The notes beneath the pieces are model-generated. The model made no database searches. It was given only the letters and a program-made list of their open reading frames with translations, and was not told where the DNA came from. From positions 192,478 to 256,477 of the forward strand of contig MPNW01000013.1 in the NCBI GenBank assembly GCA_011800805.1: 64,000 nucleotides of DNA, written 5' to 3'. Made by a program: the position numbers and the translations under genes. Shown piece after piece: positions 50,701-63,989 of this stretch (the first letter of the stretch is position 1; each line of letters begins with the position of its first letter). The stretch comes from Hirudo medicinalis (lineage: Eukaryota; Annelida; Clitellata; Hirudinida; Hirudinidae).

Positions 50701-53700
50701 ACATGGTGTATTGATGCAGATGGATGGGAAGGAGATGGTATTTCAAATTTCATGTACTTTATACTCATGGACTTTAAAGTCTAAAGTTTACCTGTTTTGC
50801 AGAAGGTGAAAATCATTTTTGTTTGGTAGGTAGACCACCACTTGTTGAAGGTCGACTGTGATGCTGATGTCGGATTGGTCGTTATCTTCCTCCAGATATG
50901 ACGTCATTTCCTGTCGATCAGCAGGCTCCACAAGCTGTCGAAATTGACAATTGATGTTAAGTACATGGTTAAGCCATTTTAGGGTTAAAAATGTAAATAA
51001 TAAAATGTGGAAAATGCTTTAACTTGCAAAATATTAAACTCAAACTTATATCAATGAAATATTATTATTATTATTAATATTATTCTCATTATAATTATAA
51101 TTACTTAAGTATCATCAATTATAGTTCCTGCCTCACCTGTCTGCCATTGAATGTTCTCTTCCTGGAAGAAAAAGGTGCATCGCTGGTTTGCTGAAGATCG
51201 AGCTCGACGAGAGAATACTCGTCCCATTTTTGTGAGGAGGTCTTGCAATTGGGGGACACTCCAGGCCCATGGTTAAGTTCTATTTTTATCCTGTGATATA
51301 TGGGAGTTATTATTGCTTGCAGAATAATAAGGAATAATAACATCGATAGATAATATTAATAATAACTAATAATATAACAATGATGTTAATGTTACTTGTT
51401 GGTACTATCAGTAGTATCACAAGAATAATTGCAAATAAAATCTCTGAGATTAATTTAAATCTCAAAAATTCTTAGAATCAAATTTAATTGGTCAGAACCT
51501 TGACCAATCGGGACTTTCAGACTGAAGATTTTGACACTTTATGGTCAAAAGGCGAATGATCTCATCTCCATCCACTAAGTTACCTTCGAACGAACAAGCA
51601 TGTTAAGCTCAATCCTTGCACTTTCGACAGTAGAGACGATCGGAGCCTCAGTTCAAATCCCGATGCGAACCACGACCGTTGAGAAAAAGTTGAAGCAACA
51701 ATCTCAACCAACCTCTGGCGGACAAGAAGTGGAACTCCAGTGAATCAACCTCATTCAGGAGCAGGTTGATGCCTACTCCAAGGTTGAAGTCTTGAAACTC
51801 GACCAATAGGAACTCGTTGTGGAATCTGCGTTTCAACTCCAGGCCTTCCGTTGGTCCGACTTTTGGAAATCTGAAAAAGTCATAATGACATGAGAATCTT
51901 TCAAATGTTTATTTGCAGGAGGATGCAACGTGGTCAGTTTGATTTTTCTAGTATTAACAATTACAATTATTAATATTAAATTAACCAAGGGTTTATAGAA
52001 GTTGATTTAATAGCTACAGTGTTGAAATTAAAAGATTTTGAAGGTTTTTCAATTAAAATATTTTAACGTCGTTCATTCCAGAAATCACTTGCTCACCTGA
52101 AGCTAGGCACCCAATGAGAACACTCGAAGGTCAGGTGGACCTTTTCGAAGATCATTTGACCGACCTCCTACAAAAGTTGATTGGTAGATTATAAGAAAAA
52201 TGAAATAATTAATCCATAAGCTTTCAAGTGATGAGTAAAGAAAATCCATCTNNNNNNNNNNNNNNNNNNNNNNNNNNNNNNNNNNNNNNNNNNNNNNNNN
52301 NNNNNNNNNNNNNNNNNNNNNNNNNNNNNNNNNNNNNNNNNNNNNNNNNNNNNNNNNNNNNNNNNNNNNNNNNNNNNNNNNNNNNNNNNNNNNNNNNNNN
52401 NNNNNNNNNNNNNNNNNNNNNNNNNNNNNNNNNNNNNNNNNNNNNNNNNNNNNNNNNNNNNNNNNNNNNNNNNNNNNNNNNNNNNNNNNNNNNNNNNNNN
52501 NNNNNNNNNNNNNNNNNNNNNNNNNNNNNNNNNNNNNNNNNNNNNNNNNNNNNNNNNNNNNNNNNNNNNNNNNNNNNNNNNNNNNNNNNNNNNNNNNNNN
52601 NNNNNNNNNNNNNNNNNNNNNNNNNNNNNNNNNNNNNNNNNNNNNNNNNNNNNNNNNNNNNNNNNNNNNNNNNNNNNNNNNNNNNNNNNNNNNNNNNNNN
52701 NNNNNNNNNNNNNNNNNNNNNNNNNNNNNNNNNNNNNNNNNNNNNNNNNNNNNNNNNNNNNNNNNNNNNNNNNNNNNNNNNNNNNNNNNNNNNNNNNNNN
52801 NNNNNNNNNNNNNNNNNNNNNNNNNNNNNNNNNNNNNNNNNNNNNNNNNNNNNNNNNNNNNNNNNNNNNNNNNNGGAGGCAATTTTTAATTCTGTTTGTT
52901 TGACCATCAAGCTGAAATATTGTGTTGCAAGTTGGAATATTGATCCGATATCATTGGACATCAATTGATGTAACAGTTGATGATGCTAATTAATAATTTT
53001 AGATAATTAGGAGTCCAATAATTAGGAGTAATTAAATATTAATTCGTTAAGGCCATACCTGAAGTGGCTCCTACGCATCATTTCTGCATAACTATCCCTC
53101 AACTCTTCGAGCTCAGAAGAGTTCATAACCTTGTTTTGAGGCATTCCCCTAATTACATTCAGGTAGTTTTCTTCAAGGTCCCTCAGATTGTCATGCCAAC
53201 GTCCGCAGGGTTTCGCCTCGAAACTGGTGCCGTCGCCATCTTCCAATTTGTCGGCATGGAGAACAGCCAATGAGAAGAAGGAGATCTTGAGGGACAATTC
53301 AGTGGATAAGAGTGACTCTTGCTTGGCTTATTCGACAAACAAAACCGAGGTTGTTACATTATGATGAAATCAAGTTCAAATTAATTAGATATGGCAATAA
53401 TTCATATTGTAAACAACTAAACAACTCATAATATCCATAATTTAAGAATTCTATTTCAATGTACCTTTTATTGGATTCTGATGATTCTGTCGAGCCCAGA
53501 GAGCCTCAGAGTCGCATGAGAAAAACATTTCTTTGTCTGTGCTTTTCAGGACATCATAGCTTGACATTTTTCCGACAGCGTGGCTTCCTGTAAATTTAGA
53601 TAATTAATGATATCATTAATACATGATAATGGCCTCAATTACATAACTAATTATTATAATTAATCATTTTTAGTTTGGACAAATATTATAATTAAAATCT

Positions 53701-55400
53701 TAATCAGTATTATTAAATATTATAAATGGTCTTAATGTCATAATTAATTATTGTAATTAGTCATAATCACTAATACAATGCTAACCCTCTGGATTTGAAG
53801 TTGGCGGTTCACAAAATACCTTGTACAGGTACCTTATGATCTGAGGGCACAGGATCACATTTATCCCTTCTATGTGTGGCTCAATGCTCATCTGATTGAC
53901 AGGAGTTTTTAGAATGTTTAGAAATTGATTCATAAATTTATTTAACCAAAAATCAATATTCTAAATTTAGCTATCATCTAGAATTTTAAACCAGACCTTT
54001 GTTGCGATGGAGTCTTTGTCTTCCTTCTGAGTGGTGACCTTCACCTTTTGGGTTCCCACAAAGTCAACAAGAAGTACTCTCTCAACATCTCTTTTCCTCT
54101 TTTTATCAGACTTATTTAACTGGAGAAATTGCAAGAATTCATTAAACTTATATCAACCATGCACAATGTTTTGGAAGAAAGTTAGATATTTATAGGAACA
54201 TATGTGCAGACTATTGATAAGGTATAATTGGCAGTGCTTCAGTCATCAATCAAACAACCCAGAAACAGTTCAGCTTACCTCTCCATTTATACCCACATAC
54301 AACTTCACACCTTGGAAAACAACATTCTTCACCCTCACAGAATTCATCTTCTCCTGAGAAAAGCCCTTCTTGTGATTCTGATTTATATCCTTTTCTTGTT
54401 CTCCATACAAATATTCCATCCTAAATAATTAAAAATTATTGTCTAATGTGTGTTGTGAGCCAGCAAACAGTTCCAAAACAGAATCTGAAATAGTAATCTC
54501 CTTCAAATTCGAGAAATGAGAACACTAACTTTTCTATTTTTAGTTCAAAGATCGTTGTATATTTTTCATGAATGTGTTCAAAACACACTGTAGCACCAAC
54601 AATAGTGGCCCTGGTTCTAGTGAAAACTGGAAGAATAAAGAAGTCAATCATGAAAACCATAGAATTAGAAAGTCTAAAGGTTAAATCTATTGCAAAGCGA
54701 GGAATTGAACTAATTCAATATTAGTAAAATACCAACTAGCTTCAAAAACACAAGCCAACTCCTGCAAGCTTTCATAATTTGGAACATTTTTAAGTTCATG
54801 CTCATTGGCTTTGTCATTCTCGAGGCATTCTTCTGCTAATCTGACGCTCGATTTCAAACTGCTAGGCATCAAGAAAGAGTCTGGAAACATAAATATCAGC
54901 ACTTCAGCAAGATGCCACCTTATTATAATTTAAAACATGAAGCCTTGGAATTTTTTTTAACTTGCCTTTATTCTGATTTTTTATGCAGTGTCTAAGAGTT
55001 ATTTCAAGATTCTGAATTTCAATCTCAGAACTCTCAGTGAAGATTGATGACCAAGGGACATGTATGTCAAAACAACCAATAAAGCAATCAACAACTTCGA
55101 AGGGTAGATTGTAGCAACTCAGTTCTTTGTTTAAGCTCTGATAAAACCACGACAAATTAATTAAATAAGTCTTCTCTCAAAAATGTTATTTAACCTAAAC
55201 ATACTTACCGAAGCGTCAAGCTCGAGGTTATGAAATTGTACCTTCCCATTGTACAAATCAAGAGTGAGTTGGTCTAAATTAAACTCCTTTTCTTTCAACC
55301 AATCATGCCCATAATTTTCTAAGACAAAGGAGCAAGCCTTCCTTTTTAAAGTTTCTCCTAGCATGTCGACCTTAAGGTCCTTAAAATTTGGCCAAAACAT
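44701..55400 (-). CDS. ATG2: Autophagy-related protein 2 (ATG2), lipid-transfer protein
   Basis: I placed 33 minus-strand exons with consistent phases. 5' half: 55209-55400, 54966-55137, 54737-54880, 54530-54626, 54279-54420, 53997-54119, 53786-53891, 53465-53587, 53059-53326. After the gap: 52097-52167, 51713-51870, 51499-51574, 51137-51290, 50792-50934, 50550-50680, 50310-50398, 49745-49880, 49414-49568, 49217-49300, 48890-49110, 48712-48785, 48357-48424, 48164-48283, 47773-47902, 47640-47693, 46909-47573, 46725-46826, 46412-46566, 46064-46210, 45731-45852, 45451-45599, 45108-45242, 44701-44928. About 1644 residues are visible; animal ATG2 has about 1900-2080. The N-terminal chorein-type start includes LDQLTLDLYNG and FDIHVPWSSIF. 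Conserved C-terminal parts include DRLEISDINKFLHPY, CTLKISLMPFKLNIDQ, EQYKKDGRVVMGLQKGA, HPEDLREGFAGA and GGILRQVPQTVIDP. ATG2 moves phospholipids from the ER to the growing phagophore. Exon 2 ends in a GC donor. Confidence 0.95.
50005..50278. repeat. 23-bp minisatellite, about 12 copies, in an ATG2 intron
   Basis: Unit catagttatgtgttatatat plus a 3-base end (taa or tat). Variants are ATGTG, ATGCG, ATGGA and ATATG in the middle. It fills most of the intron between the exons at 49745-49880 and 50310-50398. Confidence 0.9.
52252..52874. other. Assembly gap inside ATG2
   Basis: A run of 623 N. The exon before it in transcript order ends in phase 2 (53059) and the exon after it begins in phase 0 (52167), so at least one ATG2 exon must be hidden here or in the bases beside it. 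Confidence 0.9.
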
Positions 55401-56102
55401 TTCTTGAGATCCTTTTATGGTAAATCAAAAACAAAGGGCCTCCATGAACCAGCTGATAACATTGAAAAGTAAATAAAAAAAACTATTAATTTTGTTTTAC
55501 AAAAAAACGTTTTCTTTATTAACCAATATAATAATTTTAAAAATTACTTTTAAGAATTGCATTTTTCTAAACCATAATGGTTTGCCCTGGCCAGTTGTAA
55601 CACAGGTGACGCAAAAAATTTGAAAGCCGCTCGCAATAAAGTATTTAGGTAGACGCCTCCACGGAAAAAAAATTATAAATATTTCACAATTTCCAGCGTC
55701 GAGACCACAAAGCCATTTCTTTGGAATCTAAGCTACCATCCCCTACTGGGGACCTCAAACGCCCCAGCTCCCCCGCTTTTTGTAGACTTCTAAAAAAAAA
55801 AAAGACCTAGGAAATGTCCACTTCAAACTCTCCGACATTTCCGCCACTCAGCAAGTGGCGAAAGAAACGCGCCAAAACCCATAAAGACCCACGTCTGCTT
55901 CAAGAGCACTTTAAACGGTTAATCCGCTGTAATTGAAAGTTCTTTGTTTATAAGAGATCGTATTATGGTGCAGAATCACACGGTCACCCACCTGTCGTAT
56001 GTCAAGAAGGAAATCACGCCAAACATCTTTTAGACACAAAAAGACAACGAATAAATCCAACAGACCTACTAAAAACGAGAATAAAATGTGCGAATTCAAC
56101 TT
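55401..56102. promoter_or_regulatory. ATG2 upstream region / GMC gene 3' flank
   Basis: The ATG2 promoter and 5' UTR and the 3' UTR of the GMC gene share 0.7 kb. No core promoter motif could be fixed. A GC-richer patch lies at about 55700-55790. Confidence 0.45.
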
Positions 56103-59100
56103 TTAATCTTCCTCTGATATCTTCTTGTGTCTCATGGTTATGAGATGATGGAAATAGTCCTTGATGGCCTTGACACTATTTTTATTGAGAATTATGTCGG
56201 CAGCCCTCTCTGCGATCATTATCTGAGTGGTGTAGGAGTTACCGGTCAGGGTGGACGGCACGACAGATGCATCCACTACTCTCAGTCCCTGCAACCCATG
56301 AACTCTGCAACATACATTCGACTCTAAAAATTATGTAATCAAATAAACAGACCTATCTGCTTTGTTGATTATGTTCAAGGTTGATTATGCTATATGATTA
56401 TGCAAAGAAATATGCAGTAGTATTGCCTAATGGGGAAAATCATTAGCAATGAAATTAGTTAGTGAACTCGCCTAAGATCCTCATCAACAACTGCACTAGG
56501 GTCACCAAATGTGCCCATTTTACAGGTGCCTGTAGGAGACAATCCAGGCAGTGTGATGTATCTCAGATGGCAGTGAAGATAAGCCTCATTGGAGTAATTG
56601 CCCAGGTGTGAGCATGCACTGATTAACCTGTTGTTGACAGCAACTGAGTGATCTTTGAAAGTCTTTGTATTTTTGAGCTTTCTAATGAATCTATAAGCTG
56701 CACAAACATTAGAGTTAACTGAGTTTATTGAATACTGTGGACAGTAGGCTACAATAAATTTGAGCATTGGGGAGCCAAAATCTGTTTTTTACCGTCTGCA
56801 AGCAACTTCACATCTCCTTCATTGGACAAGTAGTTTGGGTCAATCAGTGGATCATCATCAGGATTTGTGGACTTTAAGCTTTTCAAGGAAATAGAAATAT
56901 TACAACCTTCACAGAGGATCCTTATTGAAATTCGTCTTAGACTTAAGTACTTTTACTTCATACAAAATCCTTACCATCATCATCCTCACTGATTGGCATG
57001 ATTACATGATTGGCACAATTACCTCAAAGTTCCAATGCTCTTTGGATGAAGGAGCACAGGGAACACAGTGAATCCTTCTTTGGTATCAATGCTCATCAGA
57101 CTATGAATCTCATTCCACACCTGGAAGAGATCAAATCTGAACTGAACCGATGGTCACGGACGACTGGTCCATCGATCGGTATTAACAAGCAGTAAAAAGC
57201 AGTTTAAAGTTTCATGATGCAAGAAAGATTTGAAAATTTCAAGGATAAATTACTTTATATTTAGAACTTAGGATCTCTAAAATGATTGTGAGTGATTAAT
57301 TGTACATCTTATCATCAGTTCAAACCTTTGGATCAACATGGACTTGATGGGCTGTATACACTTCAGTGGAGGCCACAAATCTCAGCGAGAGAAGAGGGTG
57401 TTTGATATCGGGAGGATGCCGTTTGGTCCTTATATTGGCCACAACTTCTCTGAAGCGAGGTGTTGCTCTCATCCCTGCAACAACAGCAGCAACAACAACA
57501 ACAGAATTACTACTAATTTTCATTGCTAGGACCACTGATTAATTTTTGATTAATATGCTATTAGTACTTAGTTTTTACCTAGTATTCATTTGTTAGACCA
57601 TTATTACATCCATAATAATAATTATTACCACTTAAACTACTTAATTGAACAATTGGATATCTGAAACTTTACCCAAGGAAAAAGGCACTTAAACCTGATC
57701 CAAATATACTGTAACCAAGAGATGATAGCATGTCGTCAGCTTTAACAACAGACATTGCAACTTCATCATGGGGAGTATAAAACTCAATCCCATCACCAAC
57801 AACTTGGTCCCTCAAGTTCTCACCAACGGGCAAATTGGTCACCAGAGGAATCTTTCAAAGTTAAAAGTAAGCTTAAGTATCAGCTTAAGTATTAGCGTGA
57901 TGGTCAGTTAAAATCAACATTGGACAATATTTATCGATGTTTACGTCATGTTGCTAACATAATTGAATAATACAATTCTTAAAATGTTATTTACATCATT
58001 GTCGACTATTTACAATAATCCAAGGTGATAATCAGGTTAATGGTAAATTATTTATTATAACAATCAATGACTTTCTGAAGAATAAACCTTAAGCTTCTCC
58101 AGATGTTCTTTTGGTCCGATCCCCGAGAGGAGGAGTAATTTGGCACTTCCGATGGTCCCTGATGTCAGAAGGATCTCCTTTCGAGAGGTTATCGTTACCG
58201 TCTCGTTCCTGCGTTTGAATGTCACAGCTGTTGCTCTTGGTCCATCAAAAGTTATCTTGATATGTATAAAATTTCATAAAAATTTATAATAAACTTATAA
58301 TAATTATACTCTATCCATATTATAATATTTAAAAATGTAATGTACATAATGTAAAGCTTATAATAATAAGTCTGTTGGAATAAGCATCTATCTGACTTAA
58401 ACTATGAGATCAAATGTTATTTTATTTTATAAATCAAAGAGAAAACTTAATATTTAAACTAGTAATAATTTATAAATGACATCATCAATGAGCATCATTT
58501 TCATAATTCATTCTTAGGATTCCTACCTTGTGGGCTGTGGCCATGGTAACAACATGTAAATTCTCTCTAAAAACAGCTCTCCTAAGAAATGCTCTGTAAG
58601 TACTCCACCTGATTCCATTGTATATGGTAGCCTGGATGGGAGACCAGCCTGAAATGATAAGGCCACATAATGATAGCAGCTTTTCAAAGCTAAAGTTATT
58701 TAAGTTTAGCCTCACACCAAAATCAAACATGCACTTATGCACACACGTTGCACCGTAAAATGAAAAAGGAAGTTTTACCAAATTGGTTCTTGCCATTCAA
58801 GTCTTTCTTTTTGAGACCAAATTCTTCAAAGGAGTTCTGGAGTAACTTGGTCAGAGTGGAAGTGTAAACATCTATCACCGACAACACTCCTCCAAAGCCA
58901 TGGAAAACTGCATGTTGAAATGGCCCATCATTATCATCATTGATCACCATCAGATTTATTTTTTAATTCAATGTTTTTTATTGAAAAGCAAATGAAAATC
59001 CAAAATGCCTGACACTCCGCCATTGTAACCAATCAAAATGCTTTGAACACACAGACTTTTAATTATATACATATAGATCAAACCCATTTCAAGTTGATAA

Positions 59101-60767
59101 CCATATTTCATTAAATGTCGTAAAACTTGATGTTATAAATTACTAACATTATTTGCCATTCTATTTCGAGATATACTAATCAGTAGAACCAGAAGATATT
59201 TATTCAATCGACCTGTCTTAATGAACTCTTTGTTCCTCTGATCTTCAGATTTTATGAAATAGGGTAAAACTTCTTTGTAGCTCCATTGATGAGCAGCCTG
59301 GCCTGGGATCCAGGAATCATAATCATGCCTGCTCCCTCTCAGGTACTCCATGTAGTTCAAGTTGCTCGACCCACCAAGTCCCTTGCCGAAATGCCATTTG
59401 GCGGCCTTAATAAAATTAATTATATTGGATTTCAGTTAAAAATAGTAATAAGAACGTCCACACTTGTGGTGACATTAAAATAAATTCCAAGCGTGGCATA
59501 AACACCTTCAATCGTACATTTTTTAAAAACCAATTTATAAATTCACTGAAATAAATTATCACATTTGTATCACTATTTAAAGTAATGTGTTTGTTCAATG
59601 TGACCATGTGGTTATAACCACTATAACTCTGTTTTGGTTTGAAGGACAACAGAAACAAACATTCGACGACACATGGTCACAATCGAGTAAATCAAACTCG
59701 AAATGTCAACTTGTATAAATCGCTATTACCAATGAAAGGATTAACATGGCTACATTATGGTGATGACAACAAAGATGTCAAGCATGTCTACAATAGAGAT
59801 GATGATCATGATTATCGGAAAAGATAATATCAATGAAGTAGATGAAATTAATGATTTAAGTTCATCCTGATGCAGGTGATGAGGAAAGGCTTTTAATCCA
59901 TTAAGAACTCCTAATGAGTGATATAGGAGCTGATTGTAATACATTGCAATAGCTGATATCACCACATTTAGACATATTTCTATCAGCAACCAAAGCAATG
60001 AAATCATGACTCAACCTTTTTTTTATCAGTGGTTCAAAGGGCAACCATTAATCATGACCAGAGCGTGCATCATCAAATGTTACTATTGGCAAAACATCGC
60101 ATCATTAATGATTTGAACGGTATATTTTTCAAAACTCATCCGGGAGAGTAATGAGAAACAGAATCAGGGCCAGAGGCCAATATGAACTTTCAACCATCAT
60201 AAATGACCTTAAGCTACAAAAGATTTATCAACACCAACCTTGTCAATGTGCCCCTTGCACGAATATTTCTGTGGAACAGTTTTGTAAGACCAATCGTAAG
60301 GCCCATCTTTCACACGGTCAGTGAAGATTGGAGTATCGATGAAGGGATTTTTCTCCGGTGTGTCGCCTGCTTCTATTAATAATATGGTTGCGTTCTCATT
60401 TTCTGAGAGTCGACTGGCGAGAACCGATCCTGATGTGCCTCCACCGACTAAAAATCAATTTAATATTAAGCTCATCAAGGTTTTCTATCTCAACTTTATT
60501 TATAACCTATTATTAAGCCAAAAGAAGATCAAAGTTGATTCAAAGATATCAAATATCCAGCATTTATTTTCTCCCTTAGTTTGCAGATACCAAAGAGAGA
60601 ATTACGAAATGCTTACCAATAATATAGTCGTATTGCTGATGGAGATTGCTTCCATCATATTCGTCCAATTCCTCATAATATTGAAAAATTCGATTTAGTA
60701 TTATACAAAACACTAGCACTGTCACAGACACTAGTTGAGTCTTGACCAGCGATGTACTTCCAAACAT
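56103..60767 (-). CDS. GMC-family FAD oxidoreductase (glucose/choline dehydrogenase-like)
   Basis: Twelve minus-strand exons join in phase: 60617-60767, 60239-60447, 59213-59405, 58779-58907, 58527-58648, 58088-58255, 57695-57851, 57326-57474, 57023-57120, 56793-56878, 56472-56697 and 56103-56304. They give 629 residues, typical for animal GMC enzymes. A hydrophobic N-terminal segment (about residues 9-28, a signal or anchor) precedes the FAD-binding [19 protein letters not shown] and LLIEAG. GMC signature 1 is [18 protein letters not shown], and signature 2 is [17 protein letters not shown]. The C-terminal block has [30 protein letters not shown] and [20 protein letters not shown] enzymes oxidise alcohols or sugars with FAD. 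The position normally filled by the catalytic His of the HP.GTC.MG motif reads [10 protein letters not shown], with Ser541 in place of His. Asn585 of the second catalytic position is kept. The intron before the last exon starts with GC. Substrate unknown. Confidence 0.92.
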
Positions 60768-61906
60768 TTCGGAAACTATTTAATAAACTGTTCGTTTTTA
60801 ATTCGCAAAATTCATTCTGCATGCTAGTTAATTGACTTTGTGCTTGAGCCCGTCGATAGAAGCTTAAATAGGTCGTGGATATGAGCGACATACATGGACG
60901 ACAGTTAATGCTCTTGAATAACATTTATATTTTTAGATTGTTCACTTTTGGCCACGGATTTGATCCGCCCAGCATCCGCTTTATCAACGCTTAGATGAAA
61001 ACCGTCTGCTAGAATATCTAAAACTTTGAGTGTTTTTTTTTTATTTTTACATTTTTTTTAATGTTTACAAAATTGATAAATCATCTACATTTAATTTATT
61101 TAGTTGTTTATTTTTTTAAATATTGAACAATTTAATGAAGTATTAAATTGGCTTTCCATGAACAAATGGTATGAAAATGCTGGATTTAGAAAACTACTTT
61201 GGCGTCATTACGAAACTTTCACGAACAAAAGCAAGCAGTCAGTTGCAGCTAGGTTATCGATTGTGAACTGAACAGATGTTATTTACGAAGTGAACGTCAT
61301 TCATAGATGCATTGGCCAGACGATTTTAAGCCAAAACAATTTTAGCTCCATGAGCATATTTAACCAATTAATGTATTTGATAAGTCGACTTCTCGAGGTA
61401 TAATTTGGATAATAACTCGAACTCGTTTTGAGGCAATGTTTGTCATACGCTCAGATTTCTGATTATTACGCCCAGCTACATTAGTAGTTCAGCTAGCTGA
61501 AATCAATAAAAAAAAAACTATTGCCCCCTTGCTTTCTATGACGATGTTTTGCTGAAATGCCGTCAGTTAAGTTTTAAAGTCTGATCAGAAAAGTTTAGTG
61601 AAGGGCAGGATTGACTGTTCGAGGACTAGTCCATTTCATTTTTAGGATGACGTGGACTTTGGTACATGGAACGCACATAGAACTAATCAAGTTATTGACA
61701 CCAACTGTTTCTATAAGGCTCGAAAGAAATTTAGAACTTTAGACTAAGCAAATATTTAGTTAATCTGTCAATACGCGAAGAAACCTTTCTCGCATTTCGT
61801 TAGTTTGTAGAAACTTATACATTTAAACGTTAACAATAAAAATAGTTTCTTAAGTAAAGTTTACTCGACTGTAAAGTTTTTGCCGAATAACTTTTATGCA
61901 ACAAAG
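60768..61906. promoter_or_regulatory. Divergent promoter region, GMC gene / EF-hand gene
   Basis: The genes on both sides start here and run outward, so the 1.1 kb should hold both promoters and 5' UTRs. AT-rich with T runs near 61027-61060. No specific element could be assigned. Confidence 0.5.
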
Positions 61907-63921
61907 ATGGCATCGTTGTCCCAACGAAGGGGTACGGCTATTTCTCTAAATGAGAATGACATGCAGGCAATGATGGTGCAGAAAGCCTGCGAATTGTTTG
62001 CCGTCTGCGATGTCGAGAACAAAGGATACATAACAAAAAAAGAAATGCAGAGGTTGCAAAAAGAACTACCTCTTAATCCAGACCAACTGGAAAACGTTTT
62101 TGATTCATTGGACGACGACCAAAATGGCCAACTAACCCTGGAAGAATTCACCGCTGGATTCGGTAAAACAATTACATTATCCATAGCAAAAAAATTAACT
62201 ATAATTTATACGCTAATTTCAACACGAGTAAACTATTATAAATTGCGAATTAAGGTAGTTTCCTTGGAATATCCACCCCGGTACCCAAAGGGAGAGAGGA
62301 ATCACCAAGGGAGCGTTTTTATGAAGCGTCGCGGTCAGAAGAGCAATCCAGTATGGACGATGACGGGTTCAATGTCCTATTGGATGAGATTGGAGCTACC
62401 GAAGTCTTGGACGAGTAAACAGATCTTTTTCAATGCTTTCCCTCCTGTTTTAAATTATTGCTGGTCGGAGGGTGTTTAAAAGTGCATTTTTTACGGCCAT
62501 TTTCAGCAACTAAATTCTATCGTCTCGCACAGTATAACTTTACAATAAATTGAAACCAGAATAATAATATTATATTTTTACTTGTATTAAAAACATTATT
62601 TCAAAAGCGTCGATGGTTTAAAGAACACATGGTCGGGACTGAGAGAGAACCAGCCTGAACTTCTGCCGTATTTTGAAGAATTCCTTCACAAGGTTTATGC
62701 CGAACTGAAGAGAACGAAAGGAGATTATAAGTCGCTACAAACAGCTCTGAGGAAGTTAGGATGAGTAATACTTACGAATTGTTACGTAAAAGAGTCTTTT
62801 TACAGAATAATTTAACTTATAAACTGAAATAATGTATAAGGGATTAATACTAAAGTATACCATAATTTGGCAGACGACATTAAGATTGTTGTGACGAAAA
62901 TAATTACTGGCATTAATGAGCCACTAGAATGTAAGTTAGTCACAAATAATTAATTAATAAAAATAATTATAATATTTTAGTTTAATAATTATAATTTTTT
63001 TAGCGGGGTTTAGGCTTTCTGCTAGAGTTCACAAGTAAATGATTGAATAAGCAAGTAAATAAATTATCAGCAAAACATTGTCGCACGACGAGGAAATGAG
63101 GAGACTGTACGAAGAAATGGAGGTTCAGATCACATCAGAAAAGCAAAAAATACTGAGTGAGGTGAGTATACTCACAAGATCACCTTCGATGTTGTTATGA
63201 TCGTTGTTAATATTGTTCGCATCTGTGTCATTCTCTGTAACAGCATTTCAATTTAGAGTCAACGTCTATTGTGGATCTTTGTCGAGCTCTGAAGCGTTGC
63301 TTGTTTGACCTTTAGGTTAAGTTTGTCCTTTTTGTTCCCGGATCTTGCGCGTCTTGGTCTTGAGTGAATTTTTGACAAACTTTGAAATGGTCAAGATTAT
63401 CATTCAAATGTCAAGGTCACAGTTGTACACGTAGGGAATTAATTGACATTATTAACGGAGAGAGAAAAGGAATATTTAGTGGCTATTGAGATGTTTAATA
63501 GTTATTAATGTAACATTTACGTTGTGTTTGGAATTAAATTTGATAATACCAATTACGTATGGAGCACTTGTTCGTAGCTGCTTCTTAGCGCTGGCTAAAA
63601 TAATGTGTAACGTTTCTATTTTTTGAGACAAAATCGATGATAAATGTGAAGAGTCCGTCAGCTTACCTCTATTTCGGGTGTTTCAGTCCCTCTAACAATT
63701 GTTTCATGTGATAAAAGTTTTGATAAGAAAAATGTATTTCAATTGAATAACACTTAATCGAAGGATGTTTTAATAAATTCACCCATCACGAAAGTTCACC
63801 CATTAACTCATCATCATCATCATCGTCATCGTCATCATCATCATCGTCGTCGTCGTCGTCTTCGTCATCATCACCACCATCATCATCATCGAGCTCAAAT
63901 GGTCAGCTAACTGTTAACTTC

Positions 63922-63955
<34 letters not shown>

Positions 63956-63958
63956 CAA

Positions 63959-63989
<31 letters not shown>

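Noticed and set aside
51600..51680. tRNA-like look of gttcaaatcccgatg in an ATG2 intron
   Set aside because: Only a B-box-like core is present; the acceptor, D and anticodon arms cannot be drawn, and most of it overlaps or abuts an intron beside an ATG2 exon.
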